A stretch of 64,000 bases of DNA from Pseudomonas sp. FP1742 (lineage in GTDB: Bacteria; Pseudomonadota; Gammaproteobacteria; Pseudomonadales; Pseudomonadaceae): assembly GCF_030687145.1 (NCBI RefSeq), contig NZ_CP117460.1:1178001-1242000 (forward strand). Direction: 5' to 3'. Positions 9,708 to 18,471 of the stretch are shown in pieces; the stretch's first letter is position 1; the number at the start of each line of letters is the position of its first letter. The translations under genes were made by a program, and so were the position numbers. The notes under the pieces are model-generated. The model made no database searches. It had not been told where the DNA came from and saw only the letters and a list, made by a program, of their open reading frames with translations.

Positions 9708-10439
9708 TTAGCGGCGAAGCTCTGCGACAAAGTCGTAGTAGTCGTTGCGGCAATAGGTGTCGGTGACTTCGATCGGCGTGTTGTCTTCCAGATAGCCGAC
9801 CCGGGTCATCAGCAGCATGGCGGTGCCGGGGGCGATGCCCACCAGCGCGGCGAATTCGTCCGAGGCGTTGATCGCCTGAATGTGTTGCAGGGCGCGGACC
9901 ACCGGTTTGCCAATGCCGTCGAGGTACTCGTAGAGGGAATCGCCCACCGCTTGCGGCCTGGGAATGATTGACGCGGGCAAGGTGCTCATCTCGATCGCCA
10001 TCACGGTGTCGTCGGCTTTGCGCAAGCGTTTGAGCCGCGCGACCTTGTCGTTGGGCGACAGGCCGAGGCGGATCAGTTCTTCGTGGGTCGGCGGGGTGAT
10101 TTCCCGTTCCAGCCATTGCGAGCCGGGGACGAAACCCTTGAGGCGGAGCATTTCGCTGAACCCCGAGAGGCGCGACAGCGGTTGTTCCAGGCGTGGCGTG
10201 ATAAATGTGCCTGAACCCTGGTTGCGGCGGATCAGGCCTTGCTCGAACAGTACTTCCAGTGCTTTGCGGGCGGTGACGCGGGAGATGCCGAGCATTTCGC
10301 TGAGGTTGCGTTCCGACGGCATTGCCTGTTCGGCTTTCCACTGGCCGGCGTGGATTGCCGCTTCCAGATTGCGCGCCAGTTGCAGGTACAGGGGCGTGGG
10401 CTGGGTGTCGTCAGGACGTAGGGCCTGGAGGTCGTTCAT
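9708..10439 (-). CDS. nagR: GntR/HutC-family repressor of the nag operon
   Basis: A 243-residue regulator with an N-terminal winged helix (PSERNLSEMLGISRVTARKALEVL, residues about 40-65; RRNQGSGTFI wing) and a C-terminal UTRA ligand domain. It is the first gene of the nag operon, so it is probably autoregulated. The likely inducer is GlcNAc-6-phosphate or glucosamine-6-phosphate, as for NagR/DasR relatives. Candidate operators with the motif TGGTATT lie 55-160 bases upstream of its start. Confidence 0.9.
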   Translation of the reverse strand: MNDLQALRPDDTQPTPLYLQLARNLEAAIHAGQWKAEQAMPSERNLSEMLGISRVTARKALEVLFEQGLIRRNQGSGTFITPRLEQPLSRLSGFSEMLRLKGFVPGSQWLEREITPPTHEELIRLGLSPNDKVARLKRLRKADDTVMAIEMSTLPASIIPRPQAVGDSLYEYLDGIGKPVVRALQHIQAINASDEFAALVGIAPGTAMLLMTRVGYLEDNTPIEVTDTYCRNDYYDFVAELRR

Positions 10440-10493
10440 GTGCGTTTGTCCGATGCGGATATTGGAGTGTTGTCGCCCGGTAATGCGGCGAAA

Positions 10494-10513
10494 CTAATAC
10501 CACTTAAATACCA
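10494..10513. promoter_or_regulatory. Candidate NagR operator, proximal
   Basis: On the minus strand the segment reads TGGTATTTAAGTGGTATTAG: two direct TGGTATT units 11 bases apart, 55 bases upstream of nagR. The 12-mer CTAATACCACTT (10494-10505) recurs in inverted orientation at 10587-10598. GntR/HutC regulators often bind TGGT-containing sites. Binding here is inferred. Confidence 0.55.
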
Positions 10514-10586
10514 TGTCAATGCCGCTACTTTGCTGTTGACGCGTTAAAGCCAGCCCTGATTGATAGGGCCTAGAGGGGTTGGTTTG

Positions 10587-10598
10587 AAGTGGTATTAG
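10587..10598. promoter_or_regulatory. Candidate NagR operator, distal
   Basis: AAGTGGTATTAG is the exact reverse complement of 10494-10505, centred 93 bases away. Two exact 12-mers in inverted orientation in the nagR upstream region suggest paired operators, perhaps bridged by a looped dimer or tetramer. Confidence 0.5.
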
Positions 10599-10617
10599 AG
10601 GAGGGGGTATTGAAAGC

Positions 10618-10696
10618 AAAGATCGCAGCCTTTGATAGCGCCTACAGAGCGAATTGGTATCTACCCGCTAGGCGCTGACGAAGGCTGCGATCTTTT
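10618..10696. repeat. Inverted intergenic repeat with GATCGCAGCC arms
   Basis: AAAGATCGCAGCCTT near 10618 and GAAGGCTGCGATCTTTT near 10680 are inverted copies about 50 bases apart. A partial copy (GCGATCTTTTGA) appears near 3178. This is a second intergenic repeat family of pseudomonads, different from the REPs. No gene overlaps it. Confidence 0.7.
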
Positions 10697-10760
10697 GAAA
10701 TTATTTTTCGATGCCGACCGAAGGTAGCGGCCAGAACTTATTGGAGTTCGCTCGATCGCT

Positions 10761-10893
10761 TGTGGTGAGGGGGCTTGCCCCTGTTGCGTTGCGAAGCGGC
10801 GCCAAAAACTGCCACCTCGTTCCAACTGAATCACCGCGCTTGCTGATTTTACGACTGCTTCGCAGCCGAACGGGGGCAAGCCCCCTCGCCACA
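10761..10893. repeat. Long palindromic intergenic repeat, type B, copy 1
   Basis: Begins TGTGGTGAGGGGGCTTGCCC and ends with GGGGGCAAGCCCCCTCGCCACA, so the ends are inverted copies about 130 bases apart. The interior has GCGTTGCGAAGCGGCGC and GACTGCTTCGCAGCCGAAC. Related copies lie at 13614-13745 and 60557-60706. Confidence 0.75.
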
Positions 10894-10923
10894 AAAGCTC
10901 GTCGCCAGCCTTGAAGGTAGCCG

Positions 10924-11427
10924 TTACGGGCGGATTTCGATCATCGTGCCGTCAGGCACCAGGCCCCAGACTTCGCGCATGTCCATGTTGCGCATGGCGA
11001 TGCAGCCGTCGGTCCAGTCCAGGGTGTGGAACAGGTCTTCGGGGTTGTCTTCGGTGTCCGGGGTACCGTGGATCATGATCATGCCGCCAGGCTCGACGCC
11101 TTCGCGCCGGGCGCGGGCGGAGTCGCTGACGTTGGGGTAGGAGATGTGCATCGCCAGGTTGAAACGGTCACTGGTCTTGCGCCAGTCCAGCCAGTAAAGG
11201 CCTTCGGGGGTGCGTTTATCACCTTCCATCAGTTTTGGGCCGATGGGGCGTTTGCCCAATGAAATGCGATAGGTCTTGAATGGCTTGCCGTCGTTGATCA
11301 ACTGCAACTGATGGGCAGATTTGAGGACCAGAACTTTTTCGATGACTTTGCCGTCCGGGGCGGCCGCGACGGAAGCCTGGGAGACTGCGACGAACGATAA
11401 GCAAAACAGGGCAAGCAACCAGCGCAT
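10924..11427 (-). CDS. L,D-transpeptidase family (YkuD/ErfK) secreted protein
   Basis: A 167-residue exported protein. Residues 1-20 (MRWLLALFCLSFVAVSQASV) look like a cleavable signal peptide. The YkuD domain follows, with IMIHGTP (catalytic-region His) and the DGCIAMRN active-site motif carrying the Cys nucleophile near residue 143. The family crosslinks peptidoglycan or attaches proteins to it in the periplasm; some small members act as murein endopeptidases. It is monocistronic, between the repeat-rich nag upstream region and a NUDIX gene. The substrate cannot be told from sequence. Confidence 0.88.
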   Translation of the reverse strand: MRWLLALFCLSFVAVSQASVAAAPDGKVIEKVLVLKSAHQLQLINDGKPFKTYRISLGKRPIGPKLMEGDKRTPEGLYWLDWRKTSDRFNLAMHISYPNVSDSARARREGVEPGGMIMIHGTPDTEDNPEDLFHTLDWTDGCIAMRNMDMREVWGLVPDGTMIEIRP

Positions 11428-11483
11428 TGAAACGATATCCCTAAGAGGTGTCGCGACTATTTTGGTTTTTAATTAACAATAGT

Positions 11484-12035
11484 TTAGATGATGGCAGGCT
11501 GAGCAAGCGGCGGGATCGATTCGGACCGCACGGGGTAGACCTCTGCCCGCCGGTCAGCGAAGAAGCATTCTAATGTACGGCCCACCGTGCGGAAAGCCAG
11601 TTCGCCCCAAGGAATATCGGCCTCTTCGAACAGCTGCACTTCCAGGCTCTCGGGGCCCGCGCAAAAATCCAGATCCACCAGCTCGGCGCGAAAGAACACA
11701 TGCACCTGGCTGATGTGCGGCACATCGATCAGGGTATAGATGCTCAGGTTGCGCACCCGGGCACAGGCTTCTTCGGCGGTCTCGCGAATGGCGGCCTGTT
11801 CGATGGTCTCACCGTTTTCCATGAAGCCGGCCGGCAAGGTCCAGTAACCGAGCCGTGGCTCGATGGCGCGGCGGCACAGCAACACCTTCGAGCCCCAGGT
11901 CGGCACGCAACCGGCGACGATATTGGGGTTCTGGTAATGAATGGTGTGACAGCTGTCGCAGACAAAACGCAGGCGCGAATCGCCTTCGGGAATGCGCTGG
12001 GTCACCGGGTTGCCGCATTGACTGCAAAATTTCAT
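11484..12035 (-). CDS. NUDIX hydrolase with N-terminal zinc ribbon
   Basis: A 183-residue cytoplasmic protein. The N-terminus MKFCSQCGNPV with a later CDSC forms a four-cysteine zinc ribbon (residues 4-30). A NUDIX box follows, GFMENGETIEQAAIRETAEEA, with the REXXEE core. The layout resembles the NudC/ADP-ribose pyrophosphatase branch, but the NudC-specific C-terminal motif was not identified, so the substrate is left open. The start at 12035 is chosen because homologues begin MKFCSQCG. It is divergent from the CoA-pyrophosphatase-type NUDIX gene at 12182. Confidence 0.87.
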   Translation of the reverse strand: MKFCSQCGNPVTQRIPEGDSRLRFVCDSCHTIHYQNPNIVAGCVPTWGSKVLLCRRAIEPRLGYWTLPAGFMENGETIEQAAIRETAEEACARVRNLSIYTLIDVPHISQVHVFFRAELVDLDFCAGPESLEVQLFEEADIPWGELAFRTVGRTLECFFADRRAEVYPVRSESIPPLAQPAII

Positions 12036-12181
12036 GCTTGGGTTCCTGAATGCTGCGCCTATCTTGGCGTGCAGCGGTGTCGGTCGGCAAGTTGTCGTTT
12101 CGCGACATGAGGCTTTTCGGGGGTTGGGCGGCCGGTGCGATTGGTGCATGATGCAGGGTAAGGCACAGATCGAGAAGACTC

Positions 12182-12781
12182 ATGCTGGACGAGCTACTGC
12201 ACCGGGTAAGCAATCACACGCCGCGTACGCTGGAAACCGACCGACGTTTCCCCGAAGCCGCGGTATTGGTGCCCATCACGCGCAGTGACGAACCTGAACT
12301 GGTCCTGACCCTTCGCGCCAGCGGGCTCTCGACCCATGGCGGTGAAGTCGCTTTTCCCGGCGGTCGTCGCGACCCCGAAGACCCTGATCTGATCTTCACC
12401 GCCCTGCGCGAAGCCGAAGAGGAAATCGGCCTGCCACCGGGGCTGGTCGAAGTGATCGGCCCGCTGAGCCCGCTGATCTCCCTGCACGGGATCAAGGTCA
12501 CGCCCTATGTCGGCGTGATTCCGGATTTCGTCGAGTACCTGGCCAACGATGCCGAGATCGCCGCGGTGTTCAGCGTGCCCCTGGAGTTCTTCCGCAAGGA
12601 TCCGCGCGAGCACACTCATCGCATCGACTACCAGGGCCACAGTTGGTACGTGCCGAGCTACCGTTATGGCGAGTACAAGATCTGGGGGCTGACGGCGATC
12701 ATGATCGTCGAGTTGATCAACTTGCTCTATGACGCGAAAATCAGCCTGCATGAACCGCCCAAGAGTTTTACCAACACCTGA
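12182..12781 (+). CDS. CoA pyrophosphatase-type NUDIX hydrolase
   Basis: A 199-residue protein with the family signature LTLRASGLSTHGGEVAFPGG immediately before the NUDIX box GGRRDPEDPDLIFTALREAE. That combination is the UPF0035/NudL pattern assigned to hydrolysis of CoA and CoA derivatives to 4'-phosphopantetheine and 3',5'-ADP. The ATG at 12182 follows a purine-rich GAGAAGA. It begins a codirectional group with the carbonic-anhydrase-like gene and DUF1289 gene. Confidence 0.9.
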   Translation: MLDELLHRVSNHTPRTLETDRRFPEAAVLVPITRSDEPELVLTLRASGLSTHGGEVAFPGGRRDPEDPDLIFTALREAEEEIGLPPGLVEVIGPLSPLISLHGIKVTPYVGVIPDFVEYLANDAEIAAVFSVPLEFFRKDPREHTHRIDYQGHSWYVPSYRYGEYKIWGLTAIMIVELINLLYDAKISLHEPPKSFTNT

Positions 12782-12848
12782 AGCCATCGTTCGTATGGCG
12801 TGAATCTGTTCTTGCACGTGAGCCGGCCTGAGCCTTGAGGAAACAAAA

Positions 12849-13373
12849 ATGAAATACCGCCTGGGTGACGCCCGCGTCGACACTCATCCGCAGAGCTGGG
12901 TCGCTCCCAATGCCGTGCTGGTGGGCAAGGTCAAACTGGAAGAGGGCGCCAACGTCTGGTTCAACGCCGTGTTGCGTGGCGACAACGAATTGATCCTGAT
13001 CGGCAAGAACAGCAACGTGCAGGACGGTACCGTGATGCACACCGACATGGGTTATCCGCTGACCATCGGCACTGGCGTGACCATTGGCCACAACGCCATG
13101 CTTCACGGCTGCACGGTGGGCGATTACAGCCTGATCGGCATCAATGCGGTAATCCTCAATGGCGCAAAAATCGGCAAGAACTGCATCATCGGCGCCAACT
13201 CGTTGATCGGCGAGGGCAAGGAAATTCCGGACGGTTCGCTGGTCATGGGCTCGCCGGGCAAGGTGGTACGCGAGTTGACCGAGCCGCAGAAAAAGATGCT
13301 CGAAGCCAGCGCCGCCCACTATGTGCATAACTCGCAGCGTTATGCCCGTGATCTGGTCGAGCAGGAACAATGA
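12849..13373 (+). CDS. Gamma-carbonic anhydrase family protein (YrdA/PaaY-like)
   Basis: A 174-residue left-handed beta-helix protein of hexapeptide repeats (residues 15-125). Metal-ligand histidines appear in VMHTDMG and IGHNAMLHG, as in gamma-class carbonic anhydrases. Length and repeat layout fit the family. Many such bacterial homologues have weak or no anhydrase activity in vitro, so the reaction is uncertain. GAGGAAAC lies just before the ATG. Its last four bases overlap the start of the DUF1289 gene (ATGA). Confidence 0.9.
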   Translation: MKYRLGDARVDTHPQSWVAPNAVLVGKVKLEEGANVWFNAVLRGDNELILIGKNSNVQDGTVMHTDMGYPLTIGTGVTIGHNAMLHGCTVGDYSLIGINAVILNGAKIGKNCIIGANSLIGEGKEIPDGSLVMGSPGKVVRELTEPQKKMLEASAAHYVHNSQRYARDLVEQEQ

Positions 13374-13591
13374 GCACCCCTGAACGTGAGCGTCCGGTCC
13401 CGTCGCCGTGCGTGAGCATTTGTGCACTGGATGAGGATGACATTTGCACCGGGTGTCAGCGCACGGTGGAAGAAATCACCCGCTGGAGCCGGATGGACAA
13501 CGAGGAACGACGCAAGGTGTTGGGGTTGTGTCATGAGCGGGCGAAGTCGAGTGGGTTGATCTGGATGTTGCCTTCCAAATCCGACTCCTGA
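13370..13591 (+). CDS. DUF1289 small cysteine protein
   Basis: A 73-residue protein with the DUF1289 pattern [21 protein letters not shown], giving four cysteines that may bind iron or zinc, followed by [18 protein letters not shown]. It overlaps the carbonic anhydrase gene by four bases, so the two are translationally coupled. Function unknown. It is followed directly by a long palindromic repeat. Confidence 0.9.
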   Translation: MSTPERERPVPSPCVSICALDEDDICTGCQRTVEEITRWSRMDNEERRKVLGLCHERAKSSGLIWMLPSKSDS

Positions 13592-13613
13592 TTTTTTGTG
13601 GTAGCGCGGCTTT

Positions 13614-13745
13614 TGTGGCGAGGGGGCTTGCCCCCTTTGCGTTGCGAAGCGGCGCTAAACCTGCGACTTCATTCTTTCAGGCGTACGGCGTTTGCTGATT
13701 TCATGACTGCTGCGCAGCCGAACGGGGGCGAGCCCCCTCGCCACA
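13614..13745. repeat. Long palindromic intergenic repeat, type B, copy 2
   Basis: Starts TGTGGCGAGGGGGCTTGCCC and ends GGGGGCGAGCCCCCTCGCCACA. The interior carries GCGTTGCGAAGCGGCGCTAA and GACTGCTGCGCAGCCGAAC, closely matching the copy at 10761-10893. It fills the gap between the DUF1289 gene and the VUT gene. Confidence 0.75.
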
Positions 13746-13807
13746 GGTTATCTGTGCGCTGAAGATGAAGTACCCTGTACACAAAATTGACAGGTGTTCC
13801 CCGTCCC

Positions 13808-14275
13808 ATGCTCTTCCTGATCGCCTACATCAGCAGCGTCGTGCTGATCAATTACGCCTTTTCCACCGCCCCGCACCTGGACATCATCTGGTCGGCCTGG
13901 GGTGGCCTGGTGTTCGTGCTGCGCGACATGGTGCAAACCCGCTTCGGCCATGGCACGATCGCGGCGATGCTAGTGGCGCTGGGGCTGTCTTACGTCACCT
14001 CCGATCCCTCAATTGCTCTCGCCAGTGCCACGGCGTTCGCCGTGTCCGAGTGCATCGACTGGCTGGTTTTCAGCCTTACCCGGCGCCCGTTGCATGACCG
14101 CCTGTGGATAAGTTCGGCCTTGAGCATCCCGCTGGACACCTTCATCTTCTTCGGCATGATCGATGCGCTCACGCCGGGCGTGATCCTCACTGCGCTGGGC
14201 TCGAAGTTCGCGGGCGTCACCGTTGTCTGGTTGGCCATGGCCTGGCGTCTGCGCAAACAGGCCGTCGTCAGCTGA
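13808..14275 (+). CDS. VUT family membrane protein (putative queuosine-precursor-type transporter)
   Basis: A 155-residue integral membrane protein of about five hydrophobic segments (MLFLIAYISSVVLINYAF, IIWSAWGGLVFVLRDMVQ, TIAAMLVALGLSYV and others). The RDMVQ...SECIDWLVFSL pattern fits the VUT (vitamin/preQ0 uptake) family. The ATG at 13808 is preferred over an upstream TTG at 13787. The real substrate is unknown; queuosine precursor import is the family default. Confidence 0.78.
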   Translation: MLFLIAYISSVVLINYAFSTAPHLDIIWSAWGGLVFVLRDMVQTRFGHGTIAAMLVALGLSYVTSDPSIALASATAFAVSECIDWLVFSLTRRPLHDRLWISSALSIPLDTFIFFGMIDALTPGVILTALGSKFAGVTVVWLAMAWRLRKQAVVS

Positions 14276-14320
14276 AGCCAAACCCTCAGGTTCATGTAAA
14301 ATGCCGCGCTTTCTCCCCAT

Positions 14321-14336
14321 GGGAAGCACGCTTCCC
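14321..14336. other. Small perfect hairpin in the purT leader
   Basis: GGGAAGC, AC, GCTTCCC: a 7-bp stem with a 2-base spacer 29 bases before the purT start, with no T run. It could be a DNA-binding dyad or an mRNA hairpin. Function unknown. Confidence 0.4.
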
Positions 14337-14364
14337 TCGATGATCCGCTCCTTGAGGACCTGAG

Positions 14365-15546
14365 ATGACCCGTATCGGAACTCCATTGTCGCCAACCGCG
14401 ACCCGCGTATTGCTGTGTGGCTGTGGTGAGCTGGGCAAGGAAGTGGTGATCGAGCTGCAACGCCTGGGTGTTGAAGTGATTGCCGTGGATCGTTACGCCA
14501 ACGCGCCAGCCATGCAGGTCGCCCATCGCAGCCATGTGATCAACATGCTCGACGGCGCCGCCCTGCGTGCGGTGATCGAAGCCGAGAAGCCGCACTTCAT
14601 CGTGCCGGAAATCGAAGCCATCGCCACCGCGACTCTGGTGGAGCTGGAATCCGAAGGCTTCACCGTGATCCCGACTGCCCGTGCTGCACAGCTGACCATG
14701 AACCGCGAAGGCATCCGTCGCCTGGCCGCCGAAGAGCTGGACCTGCCGACATCGCCGTACCACTTCGCCGACACCTTCGAGGATTACCGCAAGGCCGTCG
14801 AAGACCTGGGCTTCCCGTGCGTAGTCAAGCCGGTCATGAGCTCCTCGGGCAAAGGCCAGAGCCTGCTGCGCAGCGTCGATGACGTGCAGAAGGCCTGGGA
14901 TTACGCTCAAGAAGGCGGTCGCGCCGGCAAAGGCCGCGTGATCATCGAAGGCTTCATCGATTTCGACTATGAAATTACCCTGCTGACCGTGCGTCACGTC
15001 GGCGGCACTACGTTCTGCGCGCCGGTGGGGCATCGTCAGGAGAAGGGCGACTATCAGGAGTCTTGGCAGCCACAAGCCATGAGCCCGGTTGCTCTGGCTG
15101 AGTCCGAGCGTGTTGCCAAAGCGGTGACCGAAGCCTTGGGTGGCCGTGGTCTGTTTGGCGTCGAATTGTTCATCAAGGGTGATCAGGTGTGGTTCAGCGA
15201 AGTCTCGCCGCGCCCGCATGACACTGGCCTGGTAACCCTGATCTCCCAGGACCTGTCGCAGTTCGCGCTGCACGCACGGGCGATCCTGGGCTTGCCGATT
15301 CCATTGATTCGTCAGTTCGGCCCATCGGCGTCGGCGGTGATTCTGGTGGAAGGGCAGTCGACTCAAACCGCTTTCGCCAATCTGGGTGCAGCGTTGAGCG
15401 AGCCGGATACTGCGTTGCGTCTGTTCGGCAAGCCTGAGGTCAATGGCCAGCGGCGGATGGGTGTGGCGTTGGCCCGTGATGAGTCGATCGAGGCCGCACG
15501 GGCCAAAGCGACCCGTGCTGCTCAGGCTGTTGTTGTAGAGCTCTAA
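14365..15546 (+). CDS. purT: Formate-dependent phosphoribosylglycinamide formyltransferase 2
   Basis: A 393-residue ATP-grasp enzyme that formylates GAR to FGAR with formate and ATP, the folate-independent alternative to PurN. Residues 15-35 hold a Rossmann-like [17 protein letters not shown]. The ATP-grasp domain spans about 110-320 with [15 protein letters not shown] and the metal-binding [20 protein letters not shown]. The C-terminus matches family length. It is a single gene with a small hairpin in its leader and a REP pair after it. Confidence 0.96.
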   Translation: MTRIGTPLSPTATRVLLCGCGELGKEVVIELQRLGVEVIAVDRYANAPAMQVAHRSHVINMLDGAALRAVIEAEKPHFIVPEIEAIATATLVELESEGFTVIPTARAAQLTMNREGIRRLAAEELDLPTSPYHFADTFEDYRKAVEDLGFPCVVKPVMSSSGKGQSLLRSVDDVQKAWDYAQEGGRAGKGRVIIEGFIDFDYEITLLTVRHVGGTTFCAPVGHRQEKGDYQESWQPQAMSPVALAESERVAKAVTEALGGRGLFGVELFIKGDQVWFSEVSPRPHDTGLVTLISQDLSQFALHARAILGLPIPLIRQFGPSASAVILVEGQSTQTAFANLGAALSEPDTALRLFGKPEVNGQRRMGVALARDESIEAARAKATRAAQAVVVEL

Positions 15547-15560
15547 ACCGAGGCGCGCCA

Positions 15561-15642
15561 TTCGCGAGCAAGCCCGCTCCCACACTTGATCGGTGTTTTG
15601 TATACATCCAAAATCTAATGTGGGAGCGGGCTTGCTCGCGAA
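15561..15642. repeat. Inverted REP pair
   Basis: TTCGCGAGCAAGCCCGCTCC followed by CACACTTGATCGGTG, then TGTGGGAGCGGGCTTGCTCG in inverted orientation. This copy closely matches the sequences flanking the IS110 element (43276-43294 plus 44461-44536) and serves as its empty-site comparison. Confidence 0.9.
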
Positions 15643-15657
15643 GCTTTTGCTTTTTCT

Positions 15658-16974
15658 TCAGGCAACCCGATTCAAATCGTTATTGCGCGTCTCCTTCAGG
15701 CACAGCACCGCTATCAAGCTCAGCACTGCCGCCCCTGACACATACCCGCCGACATAGCTCAAACCACCCATCGCCACCAGTTTCTGCGCAAAGAACGGCG
15801 CCGCCGAGGCTCCGACAATCCCGCCCAGGTTGTAAGCGGCCGATGCGCCGGTATAGCGCACATGCGTCGGAAACAGCTCCGGCAGCAGCGCGCCCATTGG
15901 CGCAAACGTCACGCCCATCAAAAACAGTTCGATGCACAGGAACAATGCCACGCCCCAGGTCGAGCCATGGGTCAGCAGCGGTTCCATCAGGAATCCGGAT
16001 AGAATTGCCAGCACGCCACCGATGATCAGCACCGGTTTACGCCCGAAACGGTCGCTGGCCCAGGCCGACAGCGGTGTCGCGGCCGCCATGAACAGCACCG
16101 CGAAACACAGCAGAGCGAGAAAGGTTTCCCGGGTGTAGCCGAGCGTCGACACACCGTAACTCAGGGAAAACACCGTCGAGATGTAGAACAGCGCGTAGCA
16201 CACCACCATCGACCCGGCGCCCAGCAGCATCGGCGCCCAATATTGGCTGAACAGTTCGACCAGCGGGATCTTCACCCGCTCCTGGCGGGCCACGGCGTTG
16301 GCGAACACCGGGGTTTCGTGGAGCTTGAGGCGTACGTACAAGCCCACCATCACCAGCGCGGCACTGAGCAGGAACGGAATCCGCCAGCCCCACGAACGGA
16401 ACTGCTCGTCGTTCAGGCTCATGGCCAGGGTCAGGAACAGGCCGTTGGCCGCCAGAAACCCGATCGATGGGCCGAGTTGCGGAAACATGCCGAACCACGC
16501 GCGCTTGCCTTTGGGCGCGTTCTCCGTGGCCAGCAATGCGGCGCCGCCCCATTCACCACCCAGCCCCAGGCCCTGGCCGAAGCGCAGTACGCAAAGCAGG
16601 ATCGGCGCCCAGGCGCCAATGCTGTCGTAACCCGGTAGCACGCCGATCAGCGTGGTGCACACGCCCATCAGCAGCAAGGATGCAACCAGTGTCGATTTGC
16701 GCCCGATGCGGTCACCGAAGTGGCCGAACAGCGCCGAACCCAATGGCCGGGCAAGGAAGGCGATACCGAAGGTGAGGAACGCCGACAACATTTGAGCGGT
16801 GCCGGAGGTTTGCGGAAAGAACACCGGGCCGATCACCAGCGCCGCGGCAGTGGCGTAGACGTAGAAGTCGTAGAACTCGATGGCGGTGCCGATGAAACTC
16901 GCAGTGGCCACCCGGGTGGCAGAGTTGGTCGGTTGGGTAGGTGCGGTGTCGCTGAACGTTGTGCTGGTCGTCAT
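15658..16974 (-). CDS. MFS transporter, metabolite:H+ symporter (MHS) type
   Basis: A 438-residue inner-membrane transporter with 12 predicted helices. The family marks are ATAAALVIGPVFFP in helix 1-2, GHFGDRIGRKSTL (loop 2-3 signature), GLGGEWGGAALLATENAP in helix 5 and a second RFGRKPVLI in loop 8-9. These point to the MHS subfamily, which imports organic acids or betaine-like solutes. The start at 16974 (MTTSTTF) has AGGGA at good spacing; an ATG 21 bases upstream is possible. Nothing nearby indicates the substrate. Its stop lies next to a REP pair. Confidence 0.9.
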   Translation of the reverse strand: MTTSTTFSDTAPTQPTNSATRVATASFIGTAIEFYDFYVYATAAALVIGPVFFPQTSGTAQMLSAFLTFGIAFLARPLGSALFGHFGDRIGRKSTLVASLLLMGVCTTLIGVLPGYDSIGAWAPILLCVLRFGQGLGLGGEWGGAALLATENAPKGKRAWFGMFPQLGPSIGFLAANGLFLTLAMSLNDEQFRSWGWRIPFLLSAALVMVGLYVRLKLHETPVFANAVARQERVKIPLVELFSQYWAPMLLGAGSMVVCYALFYISTVFSLSYGVSTLGYTRETFLALLCFAVLFMAAATPLSAWASDRFGRKPVLIIGGVLAILSGFLMEPLLTHGSTWGVALFLCIELFLMGVTFAPMGALLPELFPTHVRYTGASAAYNLGGIVGASAAPFFAQKLVAMGGLSYVGGYVSGAAVLSLIAVLCLKETRNNDLNRVA

Positions 16975-17226
16975 GCGGTTATCCCTGACAGTCATGTGCC
17001 CCAGTGGAGCGAATTATTATGGTCGAATACCCAGGGATGTGGGTTGAGACACGGTCGCTGTTCAAGGTAGGAACAGTCGCCGCAGTGATGCGGATGTTGT
17101 CGCTGATCTGGCCGGAACCTGCTCCGTGCGGGGTAAGCACGTGGTGCGGCGGGGCTTGGGTAAGCGGTTCGATTATAGGAAGGTCGCTAACGATCGAACA
17201 AGGGCATAGATATTGAGTAAGGCGAA

Positions 17227-18459
17227 CTAACGGACGAGGGCGGGCACTGAGCTGGTATGCCAGATCAGCACGCGTGTGACGCGATTCTCTTCCGTCTCCA
17301 GAATCTCCAGCCGGTATCGGCCGATCTTCAGGCAAACCGCACTGTCCGGAATCGTCTCCAGTGCCTCGGTCACCAGCCCGTTGAGGGTTTTCGGACCATC
17401 GCAGGGCAGGTGCCAACCAAGGCTCTTGTTCAGCTCGCGGATGGATGCCGCGCCATCAATCACCAGTCGGCCATCGGCCTGCGGATGAATATGCGGGTTA
17501 TCCAGGCTGTGCTGGCTTTCGAACTCGCCGACGATTTCTTCGAGAATGTCTTCCAGGGTCACGATGCCCAGCACTTCGCCGTACTCGTCGACCACCATGC
17601 CCAGGCGCCGTTGCTGCTTGTGGAAGTTCAGCAATTGCAGCTGCAACGGCGTACTTTCCGGTACGAAGTACGGTTCGTGGCTGGCCGCCAGCAGCGCCTC
17701 ACGGGTCAGGCTTGAATCGGGCAGCAAATGACGGATCTGCCGGGTGTTGAGCACCGCTTCGACCTGATTGATGTCGCTGTGGAATACCGGCAGGCGGGTG
17801 CGCCTGTTGTGGCGCAGTTGCTCGATGATTTCTTCGAGGGAGTCATCCAGGTTGATCCCGTCAACGTCGCTGCGTGGCACCAGGATATCGTTGACTGTGA
17901 TGTTATCCAGCGCGTGGATGCCTGACAGCGGCCGATAGGCTCCGTGTTCATGATCGTCGTGCCGATCTGCCGGAACCTCATCTTCGCTTTGCTGCACCAC
18001 ACTGGCTTTGCGGGCGAAAGGCCGCATCAGCAGCTGGCTGATGCCATTGAGTAGCCATGCGGCCGGGTAGACAATTTTCAACGGTATGCCGAGCAGTGTG
18101 TTGCCCAGGGTCAGGACGGCATCCGGATAGCGGGCGGCGAGGGTGCGTGGCAGGTAGTCAGCGAACACCAGCAATATCGCACCGGCACCGAGGCAGGCAA
18201 TCCATGGGCCGTTTTGCGCCCAGGTGAAAATCGCCAGCAGGGTGCTGATGACCACCACCAGCGCGCGGCACAGGGTGTTGCACAGGATCAGACTGTTGAG
18301 TGGAAAACTCAGCTTCGCCACGGGTTTGTCGCTGGAGCGCGAGGCCGTGCGTTGGGCCAGCAATTGCTGTTGTGCAGCTTCGATGGCGGTAAACAGCCCC
18401 GACCATAAAATCAGCAGGGCCAGCACCGCGAGCATCGGCCCTATGGGCAAGTCGTCCAT
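17227..18459 (-). CDS. CNNM/CorC-family transporter (DUF21, CBS pair, CorC_HlyC)
   Basis: A 410-residue protein. The N-terminal DUF21 membrane domain covers residues 1-150. Two CBS domains follow (about 190-320; VNDILVPRSDVDGI and RLGMVVDEYGEVLGIVTLED). The C-terminal CorC_HlyC domain covers about 330-405. The family handles magnesium or cobalt efflux and resembles E. coli YfjD. It follows the ypjD-like gene by 12 bases on the same strand; the pair next to ffh is also seen in E. coli, which supports the assignment. Confidence 0.92.
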   Translation of the reverse strand: MDDLPIGPMLAVLALLILWSGLFTAIEAAQQQLLAQRTASRSSDKPVAKLSFPLNSLILCNTLCRALVVVISTLLAIFTWAQNGPWIACLGAGAILLVFADYLPRTLAARYPDAVLTLGNTLLGIPLKIVYPAAWLLNGISQLLMRPFARKASVVQQSEDEVPADRHDDHEHGAYRPLSGIHALDNITVNDILVPRSDVDGINLDDSLEEIIEQLRHNRRTRLPVFHSDINQVEAVLNTRQIRHLLPDSSLTREALLAASHEPYFVPESTPLQLQLLNFHKQQRRLGMVVDEYGEVLGIVTLEDILEEIVGEFESQHSLDNPHIHPQADGRLVIDGAASIRELNKSLGWHLPCDGPKTLNGLVTEALETIPDSAVCLKIGRYRLEILETEENRVTRVLIWHTSSVPALVR

Positions 18460-18471
18460 TAATGCCGCCCG

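Noticed and set aside
13990..15585. A 531-codon minus-strand open frame across the VUT gene and purT
   Set aside because: It runs antisense through two real genes, with low-complexity composition and no recognisable domain.
15561..15642. REP pairs considered as intrinsic terminators
   Set aside because: They form strong hairpins but lack T runs and occur in both convergent and codirectional gaps; separate terminators are visible in several cases.
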